In this document: in pieces, positions 18,288-26,755 of the stretch | Position numbering within the stretch: position 1 is the first letter of the stretch | How the letters are laid out: each line of letters begins with the position of its first letter | Assembly (NCBI GenBank): GCA_020635565.1 | Contig: JACJZN010000006.1 | Span: 496,001 to 560,000 of the forward strand | Direction of reading: 5' to 3' | Length of the DNA stretch: 64,000 nucleotides | Source of the DNA: Flavobacteriales bacterium | GTDB lineage: Bacteria; Bacteroidota; Bacteroidia; Flavobacteriales_D; Parvicellaceae | Notes under the pieces: generated by a model | Told to the model about the DNA's origin: nothing | Seen by the model: the letters and a program-made list of their open reading frames with translations, nothing else | The model's database searches: none | Made by a program: the position numbers and the translations under genes

Positions 18288-19406
18288 ATGAATTTTATTG
18301 TATCAAGCACAAGTTTATTAAAAGCTTTACAAGCTGTCGGAGGCGTATTGAACTCGTCTAATACTTTACCAATCTTAGACAATTTCCTGTTTGAGATCGG
18401 AAAAAACACCTTGAGTATTGCCGCTTCAGATCTGGAGTCAACCATGAGCACTCAGATCGAAGTACAATCAAAAGATACTGGAAGCATTGCCGTACCAGCA
18501 AAGCTTCTTTTGGATATTTTGAAGACATTTCCAGACCATCCATTGACATTCAGTATCAATGAGAAATTAGGAATTGAAATATCTTCAGATTATGGAAAAT
18601 ACTCTTTATCTGGATATAATGCTGAGGAATTTCCTAAAGTTCCAGTTCTAGAAAAACCTTCTGCGGTTGCCGTTCCTACAACAACTTTGCAGAAAGCCAT
18701 AGAAAAAACTCTTTTTGCAGCTGGAAATGATGATCTACGTCCAGTTATGAGCGGTGTATTCTGCCAAATGGATAGTAGCAACATTACTTTCGTTGCTACA
18801 GATGCTCACAAGCTAGTTAGGTACAGAAGAACTGACTTGAAATCTGATAATATGGCATCATTCATTATTCCTAGAAAACCAATGAATCTTTTAAAGGGGC
18901 TTTTGGGAAACATTGATGGTGAAGTTAGTCTAGAATACAACGAGTCCAATGCTCAATTCAAATTTGGAAACTTTACTTTGATCTGCAGATTAATCGATGG
19001 TAAATATCCAAATTATGAAGCAGTTATTCCTGCTGATAACCCCAATAGAATGACCATTGGAAAAACACAATTTTCAAGTTCACTGAAACGTGTTTCTATT
19101 TTTGCCAACAAAACAACTCACCAGGTTAGATTGAAAATCTCCGGAAGTCAATTGATTATCAGTGCTGAGGATCTTGACTTTTCGAATGCGGCTAAGGAAG
19201 AATTAACTTGTTCTTACGAAGGAGAAGATATCGAGATCGGTTTCAACTCTAGATTTTTAATGGAAATGGTAAACAATGTTGATTCAGAAGCACTCGTGCT
19301 AGAGTTGAGTGCCCCTAACCGAGCTGGTATTTTATTACCTGAAAGCACAGCAGAAGAAGGTGAAGACATCCTTATGCTAGTGATGCCGGTTATGTTGAAT
19401 AATTAA
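18288..19406 (+). CDS. dnaN: DNA polymerase III beta subunit (sliding clamp)
   Basis: This 372-aa ring-forming processivity clamp tethers DNA polymerase III to the template. The start MNFIVSSTSLLKALQAVGGVL and the motifs NTLPILDNFLFE, FAAGNDDLRPVMSGVFCQ, FVATDAHKLVRYRR and the C-terminal EDILMLVMPVMLN are typical for Bacteroidota clamps. Length matches (about 370 aa). I placed the start at ATG 18288 because homologues begin there and a -7 box covers the longer frame. A strong terminator follows. dnaA and recF are not adjacent, as is usual in this phylum. Confidence 0.95.
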   Translation: MNFIVSSTSLLKALQAVGGVLNSSNTLPILDNFLFEIGKNTLSIAASDLESTMSTQIEVQSKDTGSIAVPAKLLLDILKTFPDHPLTFSINEKLGIEISSDYGKYSLSGYNAEEFPKVPVLEKPSAVAVPTTTLQKAIEKTLFAAGNDDLRPVMSGVFCQMDSSNITFVATDAHKLVRYRRTDLKSDNMASFIIPRKPMNLLKGLLGNIDGEVSLEYNESNAQFKFGNFTLICRLIDGKYPNYEAVIPADNPNRMTIGKTQFSSSLKRVSIFANKTTHQVRLKISGSQLIISAEDLDFSNAAKEELTCSYEGEDIEIGFNSRFLMEMVNNVDSEALVLELSAPNRAGILLPESTAEEGEDILMLVMPVMLNN

Positions 19407-19426
19407 TCTTGAATTATATATATAAA

Positions 19427-19458
19427 AAGCCTCTCTGTTCTCAGAGGGGCTTTTTTAT
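19427..19458 (+). terminator. Rho-independent terminator after dnaN
   Basis: An imperfect stem (AAGCCTCTCTG/TCAGAGGGGCTT) with a short loop is followed by TTTTTTATTT. It lies 20 bp after the dnaN stop. Confidence 0.9.
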
Positions 19459-19536
19459 TTTGAGAACTAACTTAAATCATATTTTGGGAAATGGTTTTGA
19501 AATATTTTAGTGGAATTAAAATTATAACCTATCAAA

Positions 19537-20343
19537 ATGGACATAGCCAACAAAATTTTTGTTGTAACAGGAGGTGGTAGTGGAATGGGACGAGAATTAA
19601 CCATTCAACTTGTAAAAAAAGGAGCTAAAGTAATTATTGCTGACATCCACCAAAAAGACATGGATGACACCTCTAAAATAGCAGGAATCGATCAGGTTTC
19701 TACACACATCGTTGACATTTCCAATCGTGAGGAAGTGACAAATTTTGCTTCTGATGTGATTGATCGATATGGATATATTGATGGATTGATCAACAACGCT
19801 GGGATCATTCAACCATTTATAGACATTAAAGATCTTGATTATGGTCAGATAGAAAAGGTCATGAATGTCAATTTTTATGGAACCGTAAACATGACCAAAG
19901 CATTTTTACCTACACTTTTACTGCGCCCAAGCGCTCACATTATGAACATTTCCAGCATGGGGGGATTCATCCCTTTTCCTGGGCAATCGATTTATGGGGC
20001 TTCAAAAGCGGCTGTAAAATTATTTACGGAAGGCTTATATGCAGAATTGCTGAATTCTAATGTAAATGTCACAGTTGTTTTTCCTGGAGCTATCGACACC
20101 AACATAATGTCCAATTCTGGAGTGCAAACCAAGGAAGAAATGGACAAAACAAAAGCAGAAGCAAAATTCAAAGCTTTACCTGCTCCAAAAGCAGCCGCAT
20201 CAATGATAGATGCTATCGAAAAGAATAAGTTTCAAATAAGAGTAGGTAAAGATGCTAAAATGATGCACTTCCTCTATAACCTCAATTCCAGAAGAGCTAT
20301 TAATTTCATCACCAAACAAATGGCTAAAATGAAGGACTTCTAA
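19537..20343 (+). CDS. Short-chain dehydrogenase/reductase
   Basis: This 268-aa classical SDR has the NAD(P)-binding motif TGGGSGMGRE (residues 11-20), a conserved NNAG (about residue 88), the catalytic Ser in MNISSMGG and YxxxK in YGASKAAVK (about residue 150). A C-terminal VTVVFPGAIDTNIM is typical. The enzyme oxidises or reduces an unidentified alcohol or carbonyl compound in the cytoplasm. It stands alone between the dnaN terminator and a convergent acyl-CoA reductase gene. Confidence 0.85.
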   Translation: MDIANKIFVVTGGGSGMGRELTIQLVKKGAKVIIADIHQKDMDDTSKIAGIDQVSTHIVDISNREEVTNFASDVIDRYGYIDGLINNAGIIQPFIDIKDLDYGQIEKVMNVNFYGTVNMTKAFLPTLLLRPSAHIMNISSMGGFIPFPGQSIYGASKAAVKLFTEGLYAELLNSNVNVTVVFPGAIDTNIMSNSGVQTKEEMDKTKAEAKFKALPAPKAAASMIDAIEKNKFQIRVGKDAKMMHFLYNLNSRRAINFITKQMAKMKDF

Positions 20344-20362
20344 TTCGTAATTAAGAAGTCAT

Positions 20363-21409
20363 TTAAAGATTTTTTAAAAACTCCATCGTATCAACTCCAT
20401 CCGCATAATCCCATAAGGCAGGAACCTGAGCGTTTCCAAAAGGAATATCCTTTTGGCTAACAATACACTGAATTTCTGATTGATGTAATTTTAGATCATC
20501 TCTAAGCTTCTGCTCATCATCATAATATTCATAATACAACGTCCCGATAGGCGATGTGAGACTAGAATCTTCCTTCATCAGAACAAATCCATTCTCAAGC
20601 AAATCAAATCCTTCCAACATAAAGATGGCTTTATGGTAATCATAATTATTCCCATATTTCTTATTGTAAACCACTTCCTGATAATGAAACAACCCACCAA
20701 ATATCTTGTTAAGATCATATCCTTTAGGTAAATAGAGCTTGGTCACATTTCTGCAACCCAAACCAAAATATGCAAAAATATCTGTAGCTAAATTCTTCAA
20801 TTCTTCTTCTGCTTCCTGACCAGATATTATTGCAACTGACGTTCTGTTTTTTCGAATGATGTGCGGATATTTTCCAAAATACTGCTCAAAATGACGAGCT
20901 GTATTGTTACTTCCCGTTGCGATTACAGCATCAAAATCTACTAATTTAGGTCCTACTATCTGAACAACTTCACTCAAATTGTCGTCAAACAATCTCCATA
21001 CATCCAACAAGGCCGGTAATAATTTATTATCATCACTACTCATTTTGATCTTTGCAATATGACCACTTAGATAGACACAGATCAAATCATGAAGTCCAAC
21101 TAACGGAATATTACCTGCCATAATTATCGCAATTCGTTTAGAATCTCTATAAATTGGAGCGTATTTCTTCATCCAGAGGATCAAATTATCCTCATTCAAA
21201 GCATCACCCCATGCTCGAAATGCTCTTAACACTTCCGAACGTTCAAACCATCCATTATGTATTTTAGCCTGATTTACAGCTACTTTTAACTTTTCGAATT
21301 CAACCTCAGTAATCCCCAGATCAAATCCTTGCCAAGCCTCGTCCTCACCAATTGATCTCATTACATTTCCCAATTGTACCAATGCATTTATTTTTGAATC
21401 TGGCATCAT
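20363..21409 (-). CDS. Acyl-CoA reductase (LuxC-like)
   Basis: This 348-aa protein matches the LuxC-type acyl-CoA reductase family that Bacteroidota carry as a single gene. The motif MAGNIPLVGLHDLI is near residue 97. The nucleotide-binding region has IATGSNNTARHFEQYFG, and the candidate catalytic cysteine is in FGLGCRNVTKLYLP. Such enzymes reduce fatty acyl-CoA or acyl esters to aldehydes with NADPH. No luxD/E genes are near, so bioluminescence is not implied. The start may be the first or second of two adjacent ATGs. It is divergent from the ferredoxin gene. Confidence 0.8.
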   Translation of the reverse strand: MMPDSKINALVQLGNVMRSIGEDEAWQGFDLGITEVEFEKLKVAVNQAKIHNGWFERSEVLRAFRAWGDALNEDNLILWMKKYAPIYRDSKRIAIIMAGNIPLVGLHDLICVYLSGHIAKIKMSSDDNKLLPALLDVWRLFDDNLSEVVQIVGPKLVDFDAVIATGSNNTARHFEQYFGKYPHIIRKNRTSVAIISGQEAEEELKNLATDIFAYFGLGCRNVTKLYLPKGYDLNKIFGGLFHYQEVVYNKKYGNNYDYHKAIFMLEGFDLLENGFVLMKEDSSLTSPIGTLYYEYYDDEQKLRDDLKLHQSEIQCIVSQKDIPFGNAQVPALWDYADGVDTMEFLKNL

Positions 21410-21425
21410 CTATTTATTTGTGTTG

Positions 21426-21433
21426 TAACTTTG
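21426..21433 (+). promoter_or_regulatory. Putative -7 box of the ferredoxin gene
   Basis: TAACTTTG is an exact TAnnTTTG match 25 bp before the ATG at 21459. No good -33 box is seen at the usual distance. Confidence 0.4.
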
Positions 21434-21458
21434 TCCAAAATTACAAAGATTAGTAGCT

Positions 21459-21812
21459 ATGGCAATCAAAATTACAGATGAATGCATTAATTGCGGAGCA
21501 TGTGAACCAGAGTGTCCGAATAATGCCATCTACGAGGGAGGAGCAATGTGGAAATTCAGTGAGGGAACATCTTTGAAAGGTTCCTATACAGGTAGAAACT
21601 CTGGAAATACAGTAGATGCAGATTCAGAAAATGAACCTGTAGACATGGATGTATATTTTATAGTTCCTGATAAATGTACAGAGTGCAAAGGATTCCATGA
21701 CGAACCACAATGTGCTGCAGTATGCCCAGTGGACTGCTGTGTTGATGATGAGGATATTCGAGAATCAGAAGACGAATTATTATCGAAAAAAGACAGTCTC
21801 CATCTCGGTTAA
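21459..21812 (+). CDS. 4Fe-4S dicluster ferredoxin
   Basis: This 117-aa electron carrier has two cluster motifs: CINCGACEPECPNNAI near residues 10-25 and CTECKGFHDEPQCAAVCPVDCC near residues 75-96. The second has the stretched spacing between the second and third cysteines seen in YfhL/Alvin-type ferredoxins. The acidic insert between them (DADSENEPVDMDVYF) and acidic tail are common in Bacteroidota versions. It is cytoplasmic; the redox partner is unknown. It is monocistronic, with a -7 box upstream and a terminator downstream. Confidence 0.9.
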   Translation: MAIKITDECINCGACEPECPNNAIYEGGAMWKFSEGTSLKGSYTGRNSGNTVDADSENEPVDMDVYFIVPDKCTECKGFHDEPQCAAVCPVDCCVDDEDIRESEDELLSKKDSLHLG

Positions 21813-21848
21813 TTTTATGTAACTGTAAACGAATTCATTCGTTATATA

Positions 21849-21879
21849 ACCATCACAAAATTACGTGATGGTTTTTTTG
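21849..21879 (+). terminator. Rho-independent terminator after the ferredoxin gene
   Basis: An 8-9 bp stem (ACCATCAC/GTGATGGT) with an 8-nt loop is followed by TTTTTTTG. Confidence 0.88.
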
Positions 21880-21906
21880 TGGCTTGATTTTAGTAAGTTG
21901 TATTGT

Positions 21907-22800
21907 ATGAAATTGTTGTTGAGCATATCTTTTCTTATTCCTTCTCTGATATTTTTTTCTCAGGCTAATCTAGAGAAGATCAAAGAATTGGAACTTGAAG
22001 CTGTAACTTTATTACACGAAGCAAGAAAGTTCAATACACTCCCTGAACAACATGAGAAGAATCAAGCCTTCGAAGAGAAGATTAGAGAGTTGATGGAATA
22101 CAATGAGACGTTTACTCATGATTTTGACACGCTTGCTAAATTGATCAGCACTATTAAATCTCCTGATGGAGCATTCCGTATTTTCAACTGGAATATGGAA
22201 TATGGAGACTTTAAAGAACACAAGTATTATTGTCTGATGATGAAAAAGGATCCAAAGTCTGGAGAATTTGTGATCATCGAATTATTTGATCACTCTGCAG
22301 ATTTTTTCGAAGATGTCGAATTCAAAGCGCTCACCGATAAAAAATGGTATGGATGTCTTTATTATTCAATCATTCCGATTCAGAAGGGTTTTAAAACACA
22401 ATATACCCTACTAGGATGGGATGGAAATAACATGCTCAGCAACAAGAAGATCATTGAGACCATGAAGTTCAATAAAAAAGATGAACTGAAATTTGGAGAA
22501 GCAATGTTCAAATCTGAGGAAGATAAAACAAAGCGAAGGGTGATTTTCGAATATACCGAAGAAGCGACAATGTCTGTTAAATATCAAAAAACAAAAAAAA
22601 TAGAGATGATCGTTTACGACCATCTCAGTTCGATTGTGCCCGGTGCCGAAGACATTAGTCATGGTCCTTGGAGTGGTCCAGATGGCAGTTATGATGGGTA
22701 TGTTCTAGAAAATGGCAAATGGATCAGACTGAAGGATGTGGACGCCAGAACGGATAAAAAATTCAAGACCAAATACAATGCTCCAAAAGAAAATCGTTAG
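21907..22800 (+). CDS. Exported hypothetical protein
   Basis: This 297-aa protein has a signal peptide (MKLLLSISFLIPSLIFFSQA). The rest is soluble and charged, with an amphipathic helical stretch near residues 20-75 and then mixed alpha/beta sequence containing GAFRIFNWNMEYGDFKEHKYY and YTLLGWDGNNMLSNKKIIETM. I do not recognise a named family, but this type of exported protein occurs in flavobacteria. I chose ATG 21907 because the upstream in-frame start lies inside the ferredoxin terminator. The next gene (TonB-like, 22778) overlaps its end by 23 bp, so the two probably form an operon. Confidence 0.6.
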   Translation: MKLLLSISFLIPSLIFFSQANLEKIKELELEAVTLLHEARKFNTLPEQHEKNQAFEEKIRELMEYNETFTHDFDTLAKLISTIKSPDGAFRIFNWNMEYGDFKEHKYYCLMMKKDPKSGEFVIIELFDHSADFFEDVEFKALTDKKWYGCLYYSIIPIQKGFKTQYTLLGWDGNNMLSNKKIIETMKFNKKDELKFGEAMFKSEEDKTKRRVIFEYTEEATMSVKYQKTKKIEMIVYDHLSSIVPGAEDISHGPWSGPDGSYDGYVLENGKWIRLKDVDARTDKKFKTKYNAPKENR

Positions 22801-23176
22801 TCTATTTGTTGTTCTTATTTCTTCTATCGTTTTTTCTCTGTTTTACTCTCAGAGCTGTGACACTACCTTGTATGAAGTGGTAGAAGAACAACCAGAATTT
22901 CCAGGTGGCATCCAAGAGATGTATGCTTTTTTAGGCAAAGTAAAAACCCCAGTCCTCCCTGATACAATGGCTGTTCTTGGTAAATACTACGTAAGTTTTA
23001 TCATTGAATGCGATGGTTCAATCTCAAATGTTACTTCTATAATAAATGAAGATCATCCGGTTTCAATAGCATACGTTGAGCATGTCAAAAAAATGCCAAA
23101 GTGGAACCCTGGCAAACAAAATGGGATACGGGTACGCGTCAGATATACTTTACCCATTCATATTCATTGGAAATAA
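22778..23176 (+). CDS. TonB-like C-terminal domain protein
   Basis: This 132-aa exported protein has a signal peptide or anchor (about residues 1-25). It then shows VVEEQPEFPGGIQEMYAFL and IIECDGSISNVTSI, and ends with KMPKWNPGKQNGIRVRVRYTLPIHI. The EEQPEFPGG motif and the WxPGxxNGxxVxVxYTxP tail are characteristic of TonB C-terminal-like domains in Bacteroidota. No ExbB/ExbD genes are nearby and there is no long proline-rich linker, so it is probably a minor TonB-like protein. ATG 22778 gives a clean signal peptide; it overlaps the preceding gene by 23 bp. Confidence 0.75.
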   Translation: MLQKKIVSLFVVLISSIVFSLFYSQSCDTTLYEVVEEQPEFPGGIQEMYAFLGKVKTPVLPDTMAVLGKYYVSFIIECDGSISNVTSIINEDHPVSIAYVEHVKKMPKWNPGKQNGIRVRVRYTLPIHIHWK

Positions 23177-23626
23177 TTATTTTAAAGAATCGAAACTCGG
23201 TATATCCTTAAGATAATCCAGTTTCCTATTTTCATAATCTACATAGCCAATCACATGTCTGATTCCGTTTGTCAACAACAAGTAATTCACCTGCAACTGA
23301 GAATTGTATCTTAAAGCTTGATCCAAAACTTCCTGAGTGATTTCGACTTCAGGTGCTTTGCATTCAACCAATAATACAGGCTTTGCTTCATTATTGAAAC
23401 AAACTACATCAAATCGTTTGTTCATGTTATTAATCTTGACAATTTTCTCTACTCCGATCAAACCGGACGGATAGCCTCGTTCCATCACTAAAAACGCAAT
23501 AGTATGCTGACGTACCCATTCTTCTGGAGTAAGCACCACCCATTTCTTACGAACTTTATCTAAAATCATCAATTGATCAGCATCACGCTTGACATCGAAC
23601 TGAAACGGAGGGAAATTAAGTTTTTG
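23177..23626 (-). CDS. Stand-alone type I restriction HsdR N-terminal-like domain protein
   Basis: About 149 aa, matching the HSDR_N_2-type domain: TPEEWVRQHTIAFL, a GYPSGLIGVEKIVKI segment, and the nuclease-like core RFDVVCFNNEAKPVLLVECKAPEVEITQEVLDQ with the D...ExK pattern of PD-(D/E)xK nucleases. Such stand-alone proteins are widespread in Bacteroidota, and their DNA substrate is unknown; no specificity or methylase gene is nearby. I placed the start at TTG 23626 (MQKLNFPPF), where I expect homologues to begin, because the ATG at 23689 lies in the promoter and hairpin region of the divergent AMP nucleosidase gene. This start is not certain. Confidence 0.7.
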   Translation of the reverse strand, partial: QKLNFPPFQFDVKRDADQLMILDKVRKKWVVLTPEEWVRQHTIAFLVMERGYPSGLIGVEKIVKINNMNKRFDVVCFNNEAKPVLLVECKAPEVEITQEVLDQALRYNSQLQVNYLLLTNGIRHVIGYVDYENRKLDYLKDIPSFDSLK

Positions 23627-23645
23627 CAAAGAATATTTGTTTGAA

Positions 23646-23675
23646 TTGGATAAAGGTATGGAATTCGTACATTTG
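23646..23675 (+). promoter_or_regulatory. Putative promoter of AMP nucleosidase gene
   Basis: A TTG at 23646-23648 and TACATTTG at 23668-23675 are separated by 19 bp, the usual spacing of Bacteroidota -33 and -7 boxes. A start site near 23682 would give a leader of about 50 nt. Confidence 0.5.
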
Positions 23676-23687
23676 TGCAACATAAAC

Positions 23688-23716
23688 AAGAAGGATTGAA
23701 ATCTAAAATCCTTCTT
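23688..23716 (+). promoter_or_regulatory. Perfect hairpin in the leader of AMP nucleosidase
   Basis: A perfect 10-bp inverted repeat (AAGAAGGATT/AATCCTTCTT) with a 9-nt loop ends 15 bp before the ATG at 23732. It lies downstream of the predicted promoter, so it would be in the mRNA leader. There is no full T-run after it, so it may be a regulatory stem or a weak terminator for upstream transcription. Confidence 0.5.
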
Positions 23717-23731
23717 TATCAGGTAAAAGAT

Positions 23732-24502
23732 ATGAAGACAAAAGAAGAGATCGTAGCCGATTGGCTCCCAAGATATACAGGTGTTCCATTGGATAAATTC
23801 GGAAAATACATCCTACTAACTAACTTTGATAATTATGTAGAAATCTTTGCAAAGAAGTTTAGTGTTGAGATTGAGGGACAGGACAAAGCTATGCGAAGTG
23901 CTACAGCAGGAGATATTACGATTATCAACTTTGGTATGGGTTCTGCTAACGCGGCTACAATTATGGATCTTCTATCTGCCATTTCGCCTAAAGCCTGCCT
24001 ATTTTTAGGAAAGTGCGGTGGATTGAAAAAGAAAAATAAAATTGGCGATATGATTTTGCCTATTGCAGCAATTAGAGGTGAAGGTGCCTCTACGAATTAC
24101 TTCCCTGCAGAAGTTCCTGCTTTACCAGCTTTTAACTTACAAAGAGCTGTTTCGCATGTTGTCAGAGAACATGATACTGATTACTGGACTGGTACCGTTT
24201 ATACCACAAGTAGAAGAGTTTGGGAGCACGATGAAGTTTTTAAGGAATATTTAAGAACGATCCGAGCGATGGCCATTGATATGGAAACATCATCCATATT
24301 TATTGGAGGGTTTTCAAACAAAATTCCAACAGGAGCGCTTCTTTTAGTATCGGATCAGCCAATGGTTCCAGAAGGAGTAAAAACATCAAAAAGCGACAAT
24401 AAAGTAACTTCTGGCTTTGTTGAAAAACACATTCAGATCGGGATAGACTCTTTGAATGAGATCATCCACGAAGGTAAATCCGTTCGTCACCTGAGATTCT
24501 AA
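23732..24502 (+). CDS. amn: AMP nucleosidase
   Basis: This 256-aa enzyme splits AMP to adenine and ribose 5-phosphate. It belongs to the nucleoside phosphorylase fold: INFGMGSANAATIMDLL, CLFLGKCGGLKKKNKIGDMILP, AIRGEGASTNYFP and AMAIDMETSSIFIGG, the last being the conserved M-E ribose-binding motif. The length is typical of the short Bacteroidota AMP nucleosidase, which lacks the extra N-terminal domain of E. coli Amn. ATG 23732 is chosen because homologues begin near KTKEEIVxxWLPRYT. It is followed 3 bp later by holA. Confidence 0.9.
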   Translation: MKTKEEIVADWLPRYTGVPLDKFGKYILLTNFDNYVEIFAKKFSVEIEGQDKAMRSATAGDITIINFGMGSANAATIMDLLSAISPKACLFLGKCGGLKKKNKIGDMILPIAAIRGEGASTNYFPAEVPALPAFNLQRAVSHVVREHDTDYWTGTVYTTSRRVWEHDEVFKEYLRTIRAMAIDMETSSIFIGGFSNKIPTGALLLVSDQPMVPEGVKTSKSDNKVTSGFVEKHIQIGIDSLNEIIHEGKSVRHLRF

Positions 24503-24505
24503 TTT

Positions 24506-25510
24506 ATGAGTTTTGATGCGGTTCTCAATGACCTGAAAAATGGACAATATCAACCTGTATATTTTCTACAGGGAGAAGAGCCTTATTACATTGATCAGGT
24601 AAGTGATTTTATTGCGAAAAATGTTCTGGATGAGGGAGAAAGAGACTTTAACCAGAGCATACTTTATGGCAAAGATGTTACCATTCAAGATATATTGAAT
24701 GAAGCTCGACAATATCCAATGATGGCCAGTCATAGGGTTGTTATTGTTAAAGAAGCTCAGGAACTCTCCAGAACGATTATTCAACTAGAAGACTATTGTA
24801 AAGCCCCAACTGACACGACACTATTGGTCATTTGCTATAAATACAAAAAGTTAGATGGCAAAACCAAAATAGCCAAGGAGTTGAAGAAAGACGGATATTT
24901 ATTTACGTCTGAAGCTATTCGAGATTATAAAATGCCCGAATGGATTATTGCAGAAGGTAAAAAACACGGATTGGTTGTCGCTCCAAATGCTGCAATGCTG
25001 ATGTCAGAAAATCTTGGAACAGATCTGAGTAAAATTGTAAAGACCTTTCAAAAATTAAAAATAGTTCTGGAAGGAGAAACAATGATCGATGAAAAGATCG
25101 TTTACAAGCATGTTGGAATTTCAAGAGAGTTTAATGACTTTGAATTGCAGCGAGCACTAGCTCAAAAAGATATCCTAAAAGCCAATTTAATATGTACGCA
25201 TTACGGTAACAATCCGAAAAATCACCCACTTGTGGTCACCGTAAGTGTATTGTATGGATTTTTCAGTAAGCTTTTGAAGTATCATGCTGTACATTCGCAA
25301 ATTCCTCAGGCTGAACTGCCGCGTGCTCTTGGAGTTAATCCTTTCTTTGTAAAGGAATACCAAGCAGCAAGTCATAAATATACCATGGGAAAGCTAGCAA
25401 AAATTATTACTTACTTGAGAGAAGCTGACCTAAAGTCCAAGGGTGTAGGAAATGCATCGACTTCCGATGCTGAGATATTAAAAGAATTAATTTTTAAGAT
25501 CTTACATTAA
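24506..25510 (+). CDS. holA: DNA polymerase III delta subunit
   Basis: This 334-aa clamp-loader subunit opens the DnaN ring. The N-terminus has PVYFLQGEEPYYIDQVSDFI, and ARQYPMMASHRVVIVKEAQEL is a typical HolA motif. Other markers are LGTDLSKIVKTFQKL and a C-terminal helical domain ending GNASTSDAEILKELIFKIL. Length equals the family norm. The start follows the amn stop by 3 bp, so it is likely translated from the same mRNA. The 3' end overlaps the convergent aroA by 17 bp. Confidence 0.93.
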   Translation: MSFDAVLNDLKNGQYQPVYFLQGEEPYYIDQVSDFIAKNVLDEGERDFNQSILYGKDVTIQDILNEARQYPMMASHRVVIVKEAQELSRTIIQLEDYCKAPTDTTLLVICYKYKKLDGKTKIAKELKKDGYLFTSEAIRDYKMPEWIIAEGKKHGLVVAPNAAMLMSENLGTDLSKIVKTFQKLKIVLEGETMIDEKIVYKHVGISREFNDFELQRALAQKDILKANLICTHYGNNPKNHPLVVTVSVLYGFFSKLLKYHAVHSQIPQAELPRALGVNPFFVKEYQAASHKYTMGKLAKIITYLREADLKSKGVGNASTSDAEILKELIFKILH

Positions 25511-26732
25511 TTACCTTGCTAAAATCCTTCCAAAACTCTGGATAGGATTTACTAACGACCTCTTCGTTTTCTATCGATAGATCAACTTTCATTGCAAGAG
25601 GAGCAAATGCCATGGCAATTCTATGGTCCTTATAAGTGGCTACACTTTCAGTAGGTGACATTAATGATTGTCCAGATCTGATCAATAATTCATCATCACT
25701 AAAAATCTCCATATCAACACCAAATTTTGCTAGTTCTAACTGCAATGCAAGCATTCGATCCGTCTCTTTAATCCTTAAGGTATGTAATCCTGAAAACTTT
25801 ACTCCAATTCCCAAACCGGCACAAGTACAAACCAGTGTCTGGGCTACATCAGGAGTATCAGCCAGGTCAAGTTTCAGCGATTTCACTTTTGGATGAGCTA
25901 TTTTCTGTAAAACCCATCTATCTTCCTTGAATTCAGCTTGAACTCCAAGATCTAAATAATAGGAAACAACACGTGAATCTCCCTGTCTGCTATTTTTATT
26001 AAGCCCTTTCAATTTAATAGTGGAGCCAATTTCTCCCAAAGCAACAATGCTAAACCAGTAGGATGCGGCACTCCAGTCACCTTCAATCTCAATTTCGTGA
26101 ACTAAAAGATGATCCTTTTCTTCTACTAAAATTTTTTGATCTTCCCAATCCATACCAACACCAATTCCCAATTCCTGCATCATTGAAAATGTCATCATCA
26201 AGTACGGTTGAGAAGTAATCTCTCCTTTTAGGAGAATTTCAAGTCCTCCGGGAATTTTAGAGCCAATTAGCATCAATGCAGAAATATACTGACTACTCAC
26301 ATTTGCATCTACTACTACCCTATTCACCAATTGAGAAACACCACAGATTTTCAACGGAGGAAATCCATCTTTTTCCAAATAGGTAATATCTGCTCCCATT
26401 TTCTTTAATGCTTCTACTAGAATTCCAATTGGCCTTTCTTTCATCCTTTCAGAACCCGTTAATATCCATTCACCGGATTGTTGTATCGCCAGAAAAGCGG
26501 TAAGAAATCTGAATGATGTTCCTGCATGACCTACGTTGATCTCCTTTTGCTCTTTAAATTTAGCTAGCGCCTCCATCATAACTAAAGTATCGTCCGAATC
26601 AGACAAATGATGAATTTGGATCTGATCAGGAAATAATCCAGCTAAAATCAACGCTCGATTGCTTTCACTTTTAGACCTGGTGAGTTCGATCACCGCATCA
26701 ATTTTGCTATTTTTACGAGACAAATGGATCAT
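25494..26732 (-). CDS. aroA: 3-phosphoshikimate 1-carboxyvinyltransferase (EPSP synthase)
   Basis: This 412-aa enzyme of the shikimate pathway joins phosphoenolpyruvate to shikimate 3-phosphate. Motifs are LTRSKSESNRALILAGL near the start, GHAGTSFRFLTAFLA (variant of the PEP-binding loop), SSQYISALMLIG, GDWSAASYWF, DTPDVAQTLVC and IKETDRMLALQLELAKFG. Length is slightly below the E. coli enzyme (427), which is common in Bacteroidota. It is a single gene, divergent from an epimerase gene and convergent with holA. Confidence 0.93.
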   Translation of the reverse strand: MIHLSRKNSKIDAVIELTRSKSESNRALILAGLFPDQIQIHHLSDSDDTLVMMEALAKFKEQKEINVGHAGTSFRFLTAFLAIQQSGEWILTGSERMKERPIGILVEALKKMGADITYLEKDGFPPLKICGVSQLVNRVVVDANVSSQYISALMLIGSKIPGGLEILLKGEITSQPYLMMTFSMMQELGIGVGMDWEDQKILVEEKDHLLVHEIEIEGDWSAASYWFSIVALGEIGSTIKLKGLNKNSRQGDSRVVSYYLDLGVQAEFKEDRWVLQKIAHPKVKSLKLDLADTPDVAQTLVCTCAGLGIGVKFSGLHTLRIKETDRMLALQLELAKFGVDMEIFSDDELLIRSGQSLMSPTESVATYKDHRIAMAFAPLAMKVDLSIENEEVVSKSYPEFWKDFSKVINVRS

Positions 26733-26755
26733 GTGTCCAAAGGTGCAAAATTTGA

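Noticed and set aside
20363..21409. Bioluminescence operon because of a LuxC-like protein
   Set aside because: No luxA, B, D or E nearby; lone LuxC-like reductases are common in Bacteroidota.
23177..23689. Type I restriction-modification locus
   Set aside because: Only an HsdR N-terminal-like domain is present, with no helicase, specificity or methylase gene.
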